Positions 1-7,158 of a stretch of 7,802 nt of DNA are shown here, piece by piece; the stretch's first letter is position 1, and each line of letters begins with the position of its first letter. Position numbers and translations under genes: made by a program. Source of the stretch: DATNBT01 sp964579765 (lineage in GTDB: Bacteria; Acidobacteriota; Vicinamibacteria; Vicinamibacterales; CAVVIG01); assembly GCA_964579765.1 (NCBI GenBank), contig CAZOIK010000049.1:1-7802 (forward strand). The letters are read 5' to 3'. The notes beneath the pieces are model-generated. The model worked only from the letters and a program-made list of their open reading frames with translations. It made no database searches and was not told the DNA's origin.

Positions 1-2705
1 CGCTCGATTCGTCCATCGAACGCGACTTCGTGGCGGCGCTGACGGCGCGCGCGCCGTCTGTGCTCGCGACCGTCCCGGCCGGCGACGAGGTGCCGGCGGC
101 CGCCTACACGCGGCTGGGCGCGCGCACGGAGCGCCTGGACGACGCGGCGGATCCCGCGTCCGACCTGGCGCATCTGCGACGCCACGTGTTCACCGTCGAG
201 CGCCCCCCCGCGCGCACGCCCGCCGGCGACGTTCGTCTCTTTTCGGCGCCCGGTGAGGGGCGCGAAGCCATCGAAATCGTGCGGCGGCTGCTCGACGAGG
301 CCGAGCGCGGCGTGCCGTTCGACGAGATGGCCGTGCTGCTGCGCGCGCCGTCGCACTATCTGGGCCTGCTCGAACACGCGTGCGCCCGCGGCGGTGTGCC
401 GGCCTATTTCGATCGCGGCGTCCGGCGTCCGGATCCTGCGGGCCGCGCGTTCGTGGCGCTGCTGTCGTGCGCGGTCGATGGCTTGTCCGCGAAACGCTTC
501 GACGAGTATCTGTCGCTCGGACAGGTGCCACGGGTTGTTGCCAGTCTCCAGTCGGCAGTCGGCAGCCGCGACGAGATGTTTGCCGCCACGCGCGTCGATG
601 AGAAGGAGCCCGATTCTCCCGAGACCGCGGCGGAGCTGCACGATCTCGTGCCGGATTCAGACGACGAGGCGGTGATTGCGGGAACGCTGCGCTCGCCGTG
701 GAAGTGGGAAGAGCTCGTCGTCGAATCCGCGGTGGTGGGCGGACGGACACGTGCCGATGGCGGGGCGCGGTGGCGGCGTCGGCTCAACGGGCTGGCCGCC
801 GACTACCGGCTCCGGATTCAGGAGCTCGAGAAAGACGAGCCGGAGTCGCCGCGCGTTGCGCGCTATCGGCGCGATCTGAAGAACCTCGACCATCTGCGGC
901 ACTTCGCGCTGCCGATTATCGACGCGCTGGCAGCGTGGCCCGACCGCGGCCGCTGGGGCGAGTGGCTCGATCGCTTCGAGGCGCTTGCGCGGACGTCGCT
1001 GCGACGACCCGATCGCGTGCTCGAGACGCTGGCGGCGCTGCGTCCGATGGCCGAGGTCGGCCCGGTCATGCTCGACGAAGTGCGCGACGTGCTGCGGGAG
1101 CGCCTGGTGATGCTCGACTGGGAGCCGCCCGCGCGGCGCTACGGCCGCGTGTTCGTCGGCACGCCGCATCAGGCTCGCGGACGCACGTTCCGGGTCGTGT
1201 TCGTGCCCGGGCTGGCCGAGCGGATTGTGCCGCAGCGCCCGCACGAGGATCCGCTTCTGCTCGACGGTCGGCGACGCCAGCTCGGCGCCGATCTTGTCGC
1301 GCAGGACGACCGCAAGAACGCCGAGCGCCTGTTGCTGAAGCTGTCGCTCGGCGCCGCCGAAGAGCGCGTGTACCTTTCGTACCCGCGGCTCGACGTCGCA
1401 GAGACGCGCGCGCGGGTGCCGTCCTTCTACGCGCTGGACGTCGTCCGTGCGATCACGGGAGCGATTCCCAACCACACGCAGCTCGAGCGGGACGCGACGG
1501 CGGAAGCGGGCGCGAGCCTGGCCTGGCCGGCGCCCAGAGACCCGCGCCGCGCGATCGACGATCTCGAACACGATCTCGCGTCGCTCAAGCCGTTGCTGGA
1601 GTCTCGCGATCCCGCCGCGGTGCGCGGCCACGCGCATTACCTGCTCGATCTCAACCCGGCGCTCGGCCGCTCCGTGCGGAGCCGCTGGGCGCGCGCGCAG
1701 AGCAAGTGGTCGAAAGCCGACGGGCTCGTCGCCGTGACGCCGGCGATCAAGACCGCCATCGACCGTGAGCGGCTCGCCAACCGGCCCTATTCGCTGTCGG
1801 CGCTCCAGCGGTTTTCCGCGTGCCCCTATCAGTTCCTGCTCGCGACGATTTACCGCCTCGAGCCGCGCGAAGAGCCCGAACCGCTCGTGCGCCTCGATCC
1901 GCTGACGCGCGGCAGCCTGTTCCATCGCGCGCAGGCCGAGTTCTACCGCGCGATGCGGCGGGCCGGCGCGCTGCCGGTGACGCGCGATCGTGTGCCTCAG
2001 GCATCGAAGGTCGTGGAAGCCGCGCTCGAGCGCGCCGCCGCCGAATACAAGGAACTGCTCGCGCCGGCCATCGAACGCGTGTGGCGCGACGAGATCGACG
2101 AGCTGCGGCGCGACCTCGGCATCTGGGTGCAGAAGATGGCCCCGGAAAACGGAGTCGCGGACTGGATTCCGGAGTACTTCGAGTTCAGCTTCGGGCTGTC
2201 GGACGAGGGCCGCGACGAACGCAGCCTCAAGGACCCGATCACGATTGACGGCCGCTTCGTGCTGCGCGGGTCGGTGGATCTCATCGAGCGGTCGGCGTCG
2301 GGCGACGCGCTGCGTGTGACCGACCACAAGACCGGGAAGAACAGGTCGAACAAAGATCTGATCGTCGGCGGCGGCGCCGTGTTGCAGCCGGTGCTCTACA
2401 GCGCTGCCGTGGAGCAGGGCCTCGGCACGCCGGTGGCGGCGGGGCGCCTCTACTACTGCACGACGTCAGGCGGCTTCGCCGATCACAGCATTCCCATCAA
2501 CGACTACACGCGCACCCAGGGGCTCCACGCGCTGACGGTCGTTGACCGCGCGATCGAGCAGGGATTTCTCGTTGCGGCCCCGACCGAACGCGCGTGTACC
2601 TGGTGCGACTTCAGGCCCGTCTGCGGTCCGCGTGAAGAGGAGCGCGTGAAGCGCAAGGCCTCGGATCGGCTCGCCGACGTGACGGCGCTGAGGGAGATGC
2701 GATGA
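1..2705 (+). CDS. addB: AddB-like subunit of the AddAB helicase-nuclease (5' end missing)
   Basis: The reading frame is open to the left edge (first whole codon at base 3), so the true start lies upstream. About 900 residues are present; family AddB proteins are often near 1,100-1,200. Known role: second subunit of AddAB, which processes double-strand-break ends for RecA, with its nuclease cutting one strand. Visible in order: a degenerate UvrD-like helicase C-terminal region (about bases 1140-1440, including a VGTPHQARG segment followed by a hydrophobic strand), then a RecB-type PD-(D/E)XK nuclease with His at 1923, Asp at 2277 (SVDLIE), D-H-K at 2322-2330 and QPVLY at 2385-2399. The four AddB-type Fe-S cysteines are present: one in ACPYQF (1821), then C-x2-C-x5-C at 2595, 2604 and 2622. 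The gene overlaps addA by 4 bases. The Walker A region, if any, is outside the window, so helicase activity cannot be judged. A conservative alternative name is PD-(D/E)XK nuclease family protein. Confidence 0.88.
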   Translation, partial: LDSSIERDFVAALTARAPSVLATVPAGDEVPAAAYTRLGARTERLDDAADPASDLAHLRRHVFTVERPPARTPAGDVRLFSAPGEGREAIEIVRRLLDEAERGVPFDEMAVLLRAPSHYLGLLEHACARGGVPAYFDRGVRRPDPAGRAFVALLSCAVDGLSAKRFDEYLSLGQVPRVVASLQSAVGSRDEMFAATRVDEKEPDSPETAAELHDLVPDSDDEAVIAGTLRSPWKWEELVVESAVVGGRTRADGGARWRRRLNGLAADYRLRIQELEKDEPESPRVARYRRDLKNLDHLRHFALPIIDALAAWPDRGRWGEWLDRFEALARTSLRRPDRVLETLAALRPMAEVGPVMLDEVRDVLRERLVMLDWEPPARRYGRVFVGTPHQARGRTFRVVFVPGLAERIVPQRPHEDPLLLDGRRRQLGADLVAQDDRKNAERLLLKLSLGAAEERVYLSYPRLDVAETRARVPSFYALDVVRAITGAIPNHTQLERDATAEAGASLAWPAPRDPRRAIDDLEHDLASLKPLLESRDPAAVRGHAHYLLDLNPALGRSVRSRWARAQSKWSKADGLVAVTPAIKTAIDRERLANRPYSLSALQRFSACPYQFLLATIYRLEPREEPEPLVRLDPLTRGSLFHRAQAEFYRAMRRAGALPVTRDRVPQASKVVEAALERAAAEYKELLAPAIERVWRDEIDELRRDLGIWVQKMAPENGVADWIPEYFEFSFGLSDEGRDERSLKDPITIDGRFVLRGSVDLIERSASGDALRVTDHKTGKNRSNKDLIVGGGAVLQPVLYSAAVEQGLGTPVAAGRLYYCTTSGGFADHSIPINDYTRTQGLHALTVVDRAIEQGFLVAAPTERACTWCDFRPVCGPREEERVKRKASDRLADVTALREMR
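542..568. repeat. Four 7-base tandem units inside addB
   Basis: Starting at base 541, four consecutive 7-mers read CCAGTCT, CCAGTCG, GCAGTCG and GCAGCCG, ending at 568. Neighbouring units differ by one or two bases. Because 7 is not a multiple of 3, the array is read in shifting frames (protein around ASLQSAVGSRD) and does not encode a repeated peptide. It falls in a stretch rich in Asp, Glu, Ser and Pro (about 530-660) that looks like a variable linker between conserved AddB segments. Strand slippage of single units would shift the frame here. Confidence 0.6.
2691..2696 (+). promoter_or_regulatory. Ribosome binding site of addA
   Basis: AGGGAG lies 5 bases before the ATG at 2702, inside the last codons of addB. 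It supports that ATG over the nearby ATG at 2697, which is in the addB frame. With the ATGA stop-start overlap, it indicates coupled translation of the two subunits. Confidence 0.7.
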
Positions 2706-5700
2706 GCGACGTGGACGCCCGCGACTCGATTCGCGAGGCCCTCGACGACACCCTCGTCGTCGAAGCCGCGGCCGGCACCGGCAAGACGACCGAGCTCGTC
2801 AACCGCATCCTTCGCGTCGTCGAGACCGGCCGCGCGCGCATGGACGAGATCGTCGCCGTCACGTTCACCGAGAAGGCCGCCGGCGAGTTGAAGCTGCGGC
2901 TGCGTGAGGCGCTCGAGCAGGCGAGGATCGGCGCAAAAGCAACGAAGGTGCGCGCGCGTTTCGACGAGGCGCTCGAGTCACTCGAAGAGGCGCACGTCAA
3001 CACGATTCACGGCTTCTGCGCGGAGCTGATTCGCGAGCGGCCAGTCGAGGCGCGCGTCGATCCGCTGTTCGCCGTGCTCACCGAGCCGCAGGCCGATCAG
3101 CTCTACACGCGCGCGTTCCAGGCGTGGCTGCAGCAGGCGCTCGCTGCGCCGTCCGACGGCCTGCGGCGGGCGCTGCGGCGGACGAGCGCGCCCGCGTTCG
3201 GCGGCGGCGGCGACGGCGACGGTCCGATCGATCGACTGCGCCGCGCCGGACGCCAGCTCGTCGAGTGGCGCGATTTCCCGCATCCCTGGCACCGGCCGCC
3301 GTTCGATCGCGCGGTCGCCGTCAACCGCGTGCTCGAACATCTGCACCGGCTCGCCTCGCTGACGGAAGAGCCGGTGTCCGAGCGCGACAACCTCTACATC
3401 GACACCGACGCCGTGCGCAGGTTGAGCCGCCAGATCAGGCTCGAGGAGTCGTTCGGGCAGGTCGATCACGACGGGTGGGAATCGCGGCTCGTCGATCTGG
3501 TCCGTGATCGCGGGCTGTCGAGAACGCGCAAGGGCAGCGGCTACAAGTTCGGGAAAGCCGTGCTGCGCGCCGAAGTGCTGGCGGCGCGCGATACGCTGTT
3601 CGCGGAGCTCCAGCAGTTCAAGAAGGACGCCGACGCCGATCTCGCGGCGTGTCTGCAGGAGGAACTGGCGGGGGCGACCGCAGGCTATCAGGCACTGAAG
3701 GCGGCGGCGGGCGCGCTCGACTTCGGCGACCTCCTCGCCAAGGCGAGGGACCTCATCGCGTCGGACGACGGCGTGCGCGGGCATCTGCAGGCGAAGTTCA
3801 CGCGCATTTTCGTGGACGAGTTCCAGGACACCGATCCGATCCAGGCTGAAATCGTCCTGCTGCTCGCCGGCGACACGCCCGGCAAGCTCTTCATCGTCGG
3901 CGACCCGAAGCAGGCGATCTATCGGTTCCGCGGCACCGACGTCGGCACCTACTGGCGCGTGCGCGATCAACTCAAGGCGCAGGGCGGGCGGACGCTGCAG
4001 CTGACGACGAGCTACCGCAGCGTGCCGTCGATTCAGCGGTTCGTGAACGCCGCGTTCAGCCGGCGGATGGTCGAGCACCGCAGCACGCTGCAGTCCGGCT
4101 ATGTCTCGCTCGAGCCGTTCCGCGGCGAGGAGCCGACGCAGCCGTCGATCGTCGCGCTGCCCGTGCCGAAGCCGTACGGACGCCGAAGCTTCGGCGGGCT
4201 CAAGGCGTCGGCAAAGGCGATCGACGAGTCGCTGCCCGATGCCGTCGCCGCGTTCATCGCCTGGCTGACCGAGGCCGATCGCGGATGGACGGTCGCCGAA
4301 CGTGCGCCCGACGGGACCGAACGGCGCGTCCGCGTCGAACCGCGTCACATCGCGGTGCTGTTCCGCCGCTTCACGAGCTTTGGCGACGACGTGACGCGTC
4401 CGTACGTGGACGCGATCGAAGCGCGCGGCATTCCCCATCTGCTCGTCGGCGGCAAGGCGTTCCATGGCCGCGAGGAAGTCGAGGCCATCCGCGCGGTGCT
4501 GGCGGCGATCGAATGGCCGGACGACGAGCTGTCGGTGTTTGCCTCGCTCAAAGGGCCGCTCTTCGCGATCGACGACGAGCAGCTGTTCGAATTCCGATCG
4601 CGCTACGGCACGTTTCATCCGTTTCGCGTGCCGCTCGAGCTCGGCGGCAACTCCGGCCAGGAGCTCGCGCTCGCCGGTGCACCCACGACGCACCTCGTGC
4701 CGATTGCCGACGCGCTGCGCCTGCTGCAGGATCTGCATCGCAAGCGGAACTATCGTCCGGTCGCCGACACGATCGGACGTCTGCTCGACGAGACGCGCGC
4801 GCACGTCGGCTTCATCCTCCGTCCGGCCGGCGAACAGGCGCTGGCGAACGTTCTTCACGTGGCCGAACTCGCACGTCAGTACGAGGCGGCGGGCGGCATC
4901 TCGTTCCGCGGGTTCATCGACGAGCTGCAGCGCGCGGCGCAGGAGACCGACGTCGCCGAGGCGCCGATTCTCGAGGAGGGCAGCGACGGCGTGCGCCTGA
5001 TGACGGTGCACAAAGCCAAGGGGCTGGAATTTCCAGTCGTCGTCCTCGCGGATCTCACCTGTCGGATGAACCGCACCGACGCGAGCCGCTATCTCGACGC
5101 CGAACGCGGCCTCTGCGCGATCCGCATCGGCGGCTGGGCGCCGCACGAGCTGCACGAACACGAGGCGCTCGAGGTCGCGCGCGACGAAGCGGAAGGCATC
5201 CGGCTCGCATACGTCGCTGCGACACGCGCGCGCGATCTGCTCGTCGTGCCCGCCGTCGGCGACGAACCGTGGGAAGGCGGCTGGCTCAGTCCGTTGAACG
5301 ACGCGCTGTATCCGCCGATTGAGCAGCGTCGAGCGTCAACGCGCGGCCCCAAGTGTCCGGCGTTCACGTCGAAGGACTCGGTCCTCGAGCGGCCGAACGA
5401 CGAGACGGCGACGCCCGGCACCGTCTGTCCGGGCCGCTACGACCTCGCGGGCGGCTACTCGGTCGTCTGGTGGGATCCCCGCGCGCTCACGCTCGGCCTG
5501 AAGCCGACGATGGGGGTGCGACGCGACGACTTGATCGTCAAGGACGTCGCGAAGCACGTCGTCGCCGACGGGCGGACGAAGTACGACGCGTGGAAGAACG
5601 CGCGGATTACCGCGAGGGAGCAGGGATCCGTTCCGACGCTGCGCGTACGCACCGTCCGCGAACACGCGCAGGTTGGCGACGACGTAGGGCGGCCTTTTCA

Positions 5701-6214
5701 GGGTCGTCACGACGGCGATCCTGAACGCGTCGCCCTACGGACGATCACGATCGACCACGACGATCGTCGTCCGTCAGGACCTTCATTCGGCTCGCTGGTC
5801 CATGCGGTGCTCGCGCGCGCGCCGTTCGACGCGACGCGCGCTGTCCTCGCCGACATGGCGTTGGCGGAGGCACGCCTGCTGGCCATGGAGGACGACGACG
5901 CGTCGGCGGCGGCCGTCGTCGTCGAACGCGTGCTCGCCCACGACCTGCTCGCGCGCGCGCGGCGGGCCGACGCGCGCGGCGCCTGCCGGCGCGAGACGCC
6001 GGTCACGCTGACGCTCGACGACGGCACGCTGGTCGAGGGCGTGGTGGACCTGGCGTTCGAGGAAGACGGCGCGTGGACGGTCGTTGATTACAAGACCGAC
6101 CGCGAGATCGCTGACGCGGGCGAGGAGCGCTATCGGCGCCAACTGACGCTCTATGCGTCTGCGATTGCGCGCGCGACGGGCGCGGCGACCTCGGCAGTGC
6201 TTGTCCGGCTGTAG
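2702..6214 (+). CDS. addA: AddA-like UvrD-family helicase-nuclease
   Basis: This is the complete 1,170-residue motor subunit of an AddAB-type complex, close to the usual AddA length (about 1,200). It should unwind duplex DNA 3'-5' from broken ends with ATP and cut one strand with its C-terminal nuclease. Superfamily 1 helicase motifs appear in order: Walker A GTGKT (25-29), Ia VTFTEKAA (53-60), TIHGFCAELI (101-110), Walker B DEFQDT (372-377), motif III GDPKQAIYRFRG (400-411), motif IV TTSYRS (435-440), motif V MTVHKAKGLEF (767-777) and motif VI YVAATRARD (837-845). The C-terminal RecB-like nuclease is intact: His1034, Asp1116 (VVDLAF), Asp1129-Tyr-Lys1131 and Gln1147-x3-Tyr1151. The ATG overlaps the addB stop as ATGA and has a good Shine-Dalgarno. 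Odd points: a 57-base palindrome encoding about residues 994-1013, just before the nuclease domain, and a 16-base palindrome at residues 494-499. UvrD-helicase domain-containing protein would be the cautious name. Confidence 0.93.
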   Translation: MSDVDARDSIREALDDTLVVEAAAGTGKTTELVNRILRVVETGRARMDEIVAVTFTEKAAGELKLRLREALEQARIGAKATKVRARFDEALESLEEAHVNTIHGFCAELIRERPVEARVDPLFAVLTEPQADQLYTRAFQAWLQQALAAPSDGLRRALRRTSAPAFGGGGDGDGPIDRLRRAGRQLVEWRDFPHPWHRPPFDRAVAVNRVLEHLHRLASLTEEPVSERDNLYIDTDAVRRLSRQIRLEESFGQVDHDGWESRLVDLVRDRGLSRTRKGSGYKFGKAVLRAEVLAARDTLFAELQQFKKDADADLAACLQEELAGATAGYQALKAAAGALDFGDLLAKARDLIASDDGVRGHLQAKFTRIFVDEFQDTDPIQAEIVLLLAGDTPGKLFIVGDPKQAIYRFRGTDVGTYWRVRDQLKAQGGRTLQLTTSYRSVPSIQRFVNAAFSRRMVEHRSTLQSGYVSLEPFRGEEPTQPSIVALPVPKPYGRRSFGGLKASAKAIDESLPDAVAAFIAWLTEADRGWTVAERAPDGTERRVRVEPRHIAVLFRRFTSFGDDVTRPYVDAIEARGIPHLLVGGKAFHGREEVEAIRAVLAAIEWPDDELSVFASLKGPLFAIDDEQLFEFRSRYGTFHPFRVPLELGGNSGQELALAGAPTTHLVPIADALRLLQDLHRKRNYRPVADTIGRLLDETRAHVGFILRPAGEQALANVLHVAELARQYEAAGGISFRGFIDELQRAAQETDVAEAPILEEGSDGVRLMTVHKAKGLEFPVVVLADLTCRMNRTDASRYLDAERGLCAIRIGGWAPHELHEHEALEVARDEAEGIRLAYVAATRARDLLVVPAVGDEPWEGGWLSPLNDALYPPIEQRRASTRGPKCPAFTSKDSVLERPNDETATPGTVCPGRYDLAGGYSVVWWDPRALTLGLKPTMGVRRDDLIVKDVAKHVVADGRTKYDAWKNARITAREQGSVPTLRVRTVREHAQVGDDVGRPFQGRHDGDPERVALRTITIDHDDRRPSGPSFGSLVHAVLARAPFDATRAVLADMALAEARLLAMEDDDASAAAVVVERVLAHDLLARARRADARGACRRETPVTLTLDDGTLVEGVVDLAFEEDGAWTVVDYKTDREIADAGEERYRRQLTLYASAIARATGAATSAVLVRL
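4181..4196. repeat. 16-base perfect palindrome inside addA
   Basis: CGCCGAAG is followed directly by its reverse complement CTTCGGCG, with no mismatch and no spacer; the next pair outward (A/G) does not match. It encodes Arg-Arg-Ser-Phe-Gly plus the first base of Gly499. The site lies between helicase motif IV and the 'SLPDAVAAF' helix, where a loop is likely. A 16-base perfect palindrome is longer than expected by chance in a window this size, though high GC raises the background. Confidence 0.65.
5683..5739. repeat. 57-base near-perfect palindrome in frame inside addA
   Basis: Bases 5683-5708 pair with 5714-5739 around the 5-base loop ACGAC (5709-5713). Of 26 pairs I count 20 Watson-Crick, 4 G-T and 2 mismatches (5694/5728 and 5696/5726). 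The outer nine pairs are perfect: CGTAGGGCG at 5683-5691 against CGCCCTACG at 5731-5739. Pairing stops sharply at both ends (5682 A against 5740 G). The length is 19 codons exactly, so the frame is kept. The encoded peptide (VGRPFQGRHDGDPERVALR, from residue 995) is polar and Arg/Asp-rich and lies in the linker between the helicase core and the nuclease domain. This fits a palindromic repeat that inserted in frame, although a conserved RNA structure cannot be excluded. Confidence 0.8.
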
Positions 6215-6244
6215 CGTCCCGAAGCCGGACGCTACGACTTCGGG
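6203..6244. repeat. Cluster of three overlapping inverted repeats at the convergent gene ends
   Basis: Three perfect inverted repeats share bases and cannot form together. They are GTCCGGCT at 6203-6210 with AGCCGGAC at 6223-6230; GTAGCGTCC at 6211-6219 with GGACGCTAC at 6227-6235; and CCCGAAG at 6218-6224 with CTTCGGG at 6238-6244. The cluster covers the last codons of addA, both stop codons, the 17 bases between the genes and the last codons of the VWA gene. It looks like a compact palindromic repeat unit used as a shared gene end. Confidence 0.7.
6211..6235. terminator. Possible bidirectional terminator between addA and the VWA gene
   Basis: A perfect 9-base-pair stem (GTAGCGTCC with GGACGCTAC) encloses a 7-base loop. 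The addA stop TAG (6212-6214) lies in one arm and the complement of the VWA-gene stop TAG (6232-6234) in the other, so both convergent genes end inside the same hairpin. No T-run follows on either strand, so this is not a classical intrinsic terminator. It may act as a transcript end stabiliser or Rho-assisted block, or may simply be part of the repeat. Confidence 0.4.
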
Positions 6245-7158
6245 TGAGTCAGGTCCGCGACGTAGCCGCTCCGCGCGTGCACTTTGTACGTCGGGTTCGT
6301 GGTGCGCACGCGGATGCTGTGGTACTTGCCGTCGGCGCCGTGCATCGGCGTGTAGCCCATCACGTACTGATGGTTCAACTCGTCGGCAATCCGCGCCGAC
6401 GCGGCCGCGATGTCCGCGTAGTTCGTGACGACTTCCGTGCGGCCGCCGCTCTCGTCGGTGATCTCGCGCAGCGTGGTCGGATTGACCACGCCGTTGATCA
6501 CGCGGCGATTGGGAGAGTTGATCGCGATGGCGTAGACGAACGCCTGGCTGCGGCGCAGCGCGAAGCGGACGTCTTTGAGCGTCGCCGTGCTGGCGGTATC
6601 GGCGCCGTCGGAGACGATGAGCAGCGCCCCGCGTTCTTTGTTTCGTTTGGCGATGAGCGGCATGCCCGCCAGAACAGCGTCGTAGACCGCAGTACCGCCG
6701 GTCGGTTTCAGGCTGTCGAGCGCGTCGCGGACGACGGTCGGCGTCTGCGTCCAGGGCGTGAGCACGTGCGGGCGATGGTTGAACGCGAGGATGAAGAACT
6801 CGTCGTCGTGATCGAGCTGGTCGAAGAGGAAGCGGTCAACGGCCGATCGCGCGTCCGCAATCGGCCGGCCGAACATGCTGTCGCTGATGTCGAGCAGGAC
6901 GCCGAGGCTGACGGGCACGCGCTCGTTCGTGAACTGCGTCAGCGTCTGCTGGACGCCGTCCTCGAAGATCGCGAAGTCGTCGCGCGTCAAACCGGTGACG
7001 AAGTGGCCGTCGGCGTCGCGCACCGACACCGTGATGCCGGTGACGTCGATGCCCGAGCGGAACGTCTGGCTGCTGCGAACGGGCGGCTGCTGCGCGCCGA
7101 CACGCGGCCCGGCGCTCCAGACGAGGATGACGGCCGCCGCCAGGGCCAGGGCGCGCAT
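6232..7158 (-). CDS. Secreted VWA-domain protein of the acidobacterial type
   Basis: This is a 308-residue protein with a Sec-type signal peptide: Met-Arg, a hydrophobic core of about residues 3-15, and likely cleavage after the VGA that precedes QQPP (about residue 22). It is predicted to be exported; no second membrane segment is visible. After the signal comes a short beta-rich region (about 37-75) with the pattern V-x-D-x-D-G-x-F-V-x-G-L-T-x-D-D-F-x-I-x-E-D-G. A VWA fold follows with a complete metal-binding MIDAS set: Asp90-x-Ser92-x-Ser94, Thr146 in GGTAVYD and Asp174 in SDGAD. The C-terminal part (about 261-300, QYVMGYTP to ARSGYVA) is typical of the VWFA-related acidobacterial domain family, whose function is unknown; MIDAS sites usually bind protein ligands through a divalent metal. 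The ATG at 7158 is chosen because the signal peptide begins there. The frame stays open far upstream, but that part is antisense to the dioxygenase gene. A GTG at 7173 is an alternative start. Confidence 0.88.
   Translation of the reverse strand: MRALALAAAVILVWSAGPRVGAQQPPVRSSQTFRSGIDVTGITVSVRDADGHFVTGLTRDDFAIFEDGVQQTLTQFTNERVPVSLGVLLDISDSMFGRPIADARSAVDRFLFDQLDHDDEFFILAFNHRPHVLTPWTQTPTVVRDALDSLKPTGGTAVYDAVLAGMPLIAKRNKERGALLIVSDGADTASTATLKDVRFALRRSQAFVYAIAINSPNRRVINGVVNPTTLREITDESGGRTEVVTNYADIAAASARIADELNHQYVMGYTPMHGADGKYHSIRVRTTNPTYKVHARSGYVADLTHPKS

Noticed and set aside
30..32. GTG at base 30 as the real start of addB
   Set aside because: The frame is open upstream to the window edge, conserved AddB length requires a further 100-250 residues, and no Shine-Dalgarno is visible before it.
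657..2327. Long open frame on the minus strand opposite addB (556 codons)
   Set aside because: Its composition is the low-complexity Arg/Ala/His-rich pattern expected from the reverse of a GC-rich gene. No domain motif is visible, and the plus strand has a clear family assignment.
2978..5161. Long open frame on the minus strand opposite addA (727 codons)
   Set aside because: It is an antisense shadow of addA with no recognisable motif. All helicase motifs lie on the plus strand in one frame.
5891..5923. 10-base inverted repeat (GACGACGACG with CGTCGTCGTC) in addA
   Set aside because: It is explained by runs of Asp and Val codons (DDD then VVV) in preferred GC-rich codons, so no special element is needed.
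6841..6866. 7-base inverted repeat GGCCGAT/ATCGGCC inside the VWA gene
   Set aside because: It is short, has a 12-base loop and lies in coding sequence. Repeats of this size are expected by chance at this GC content.
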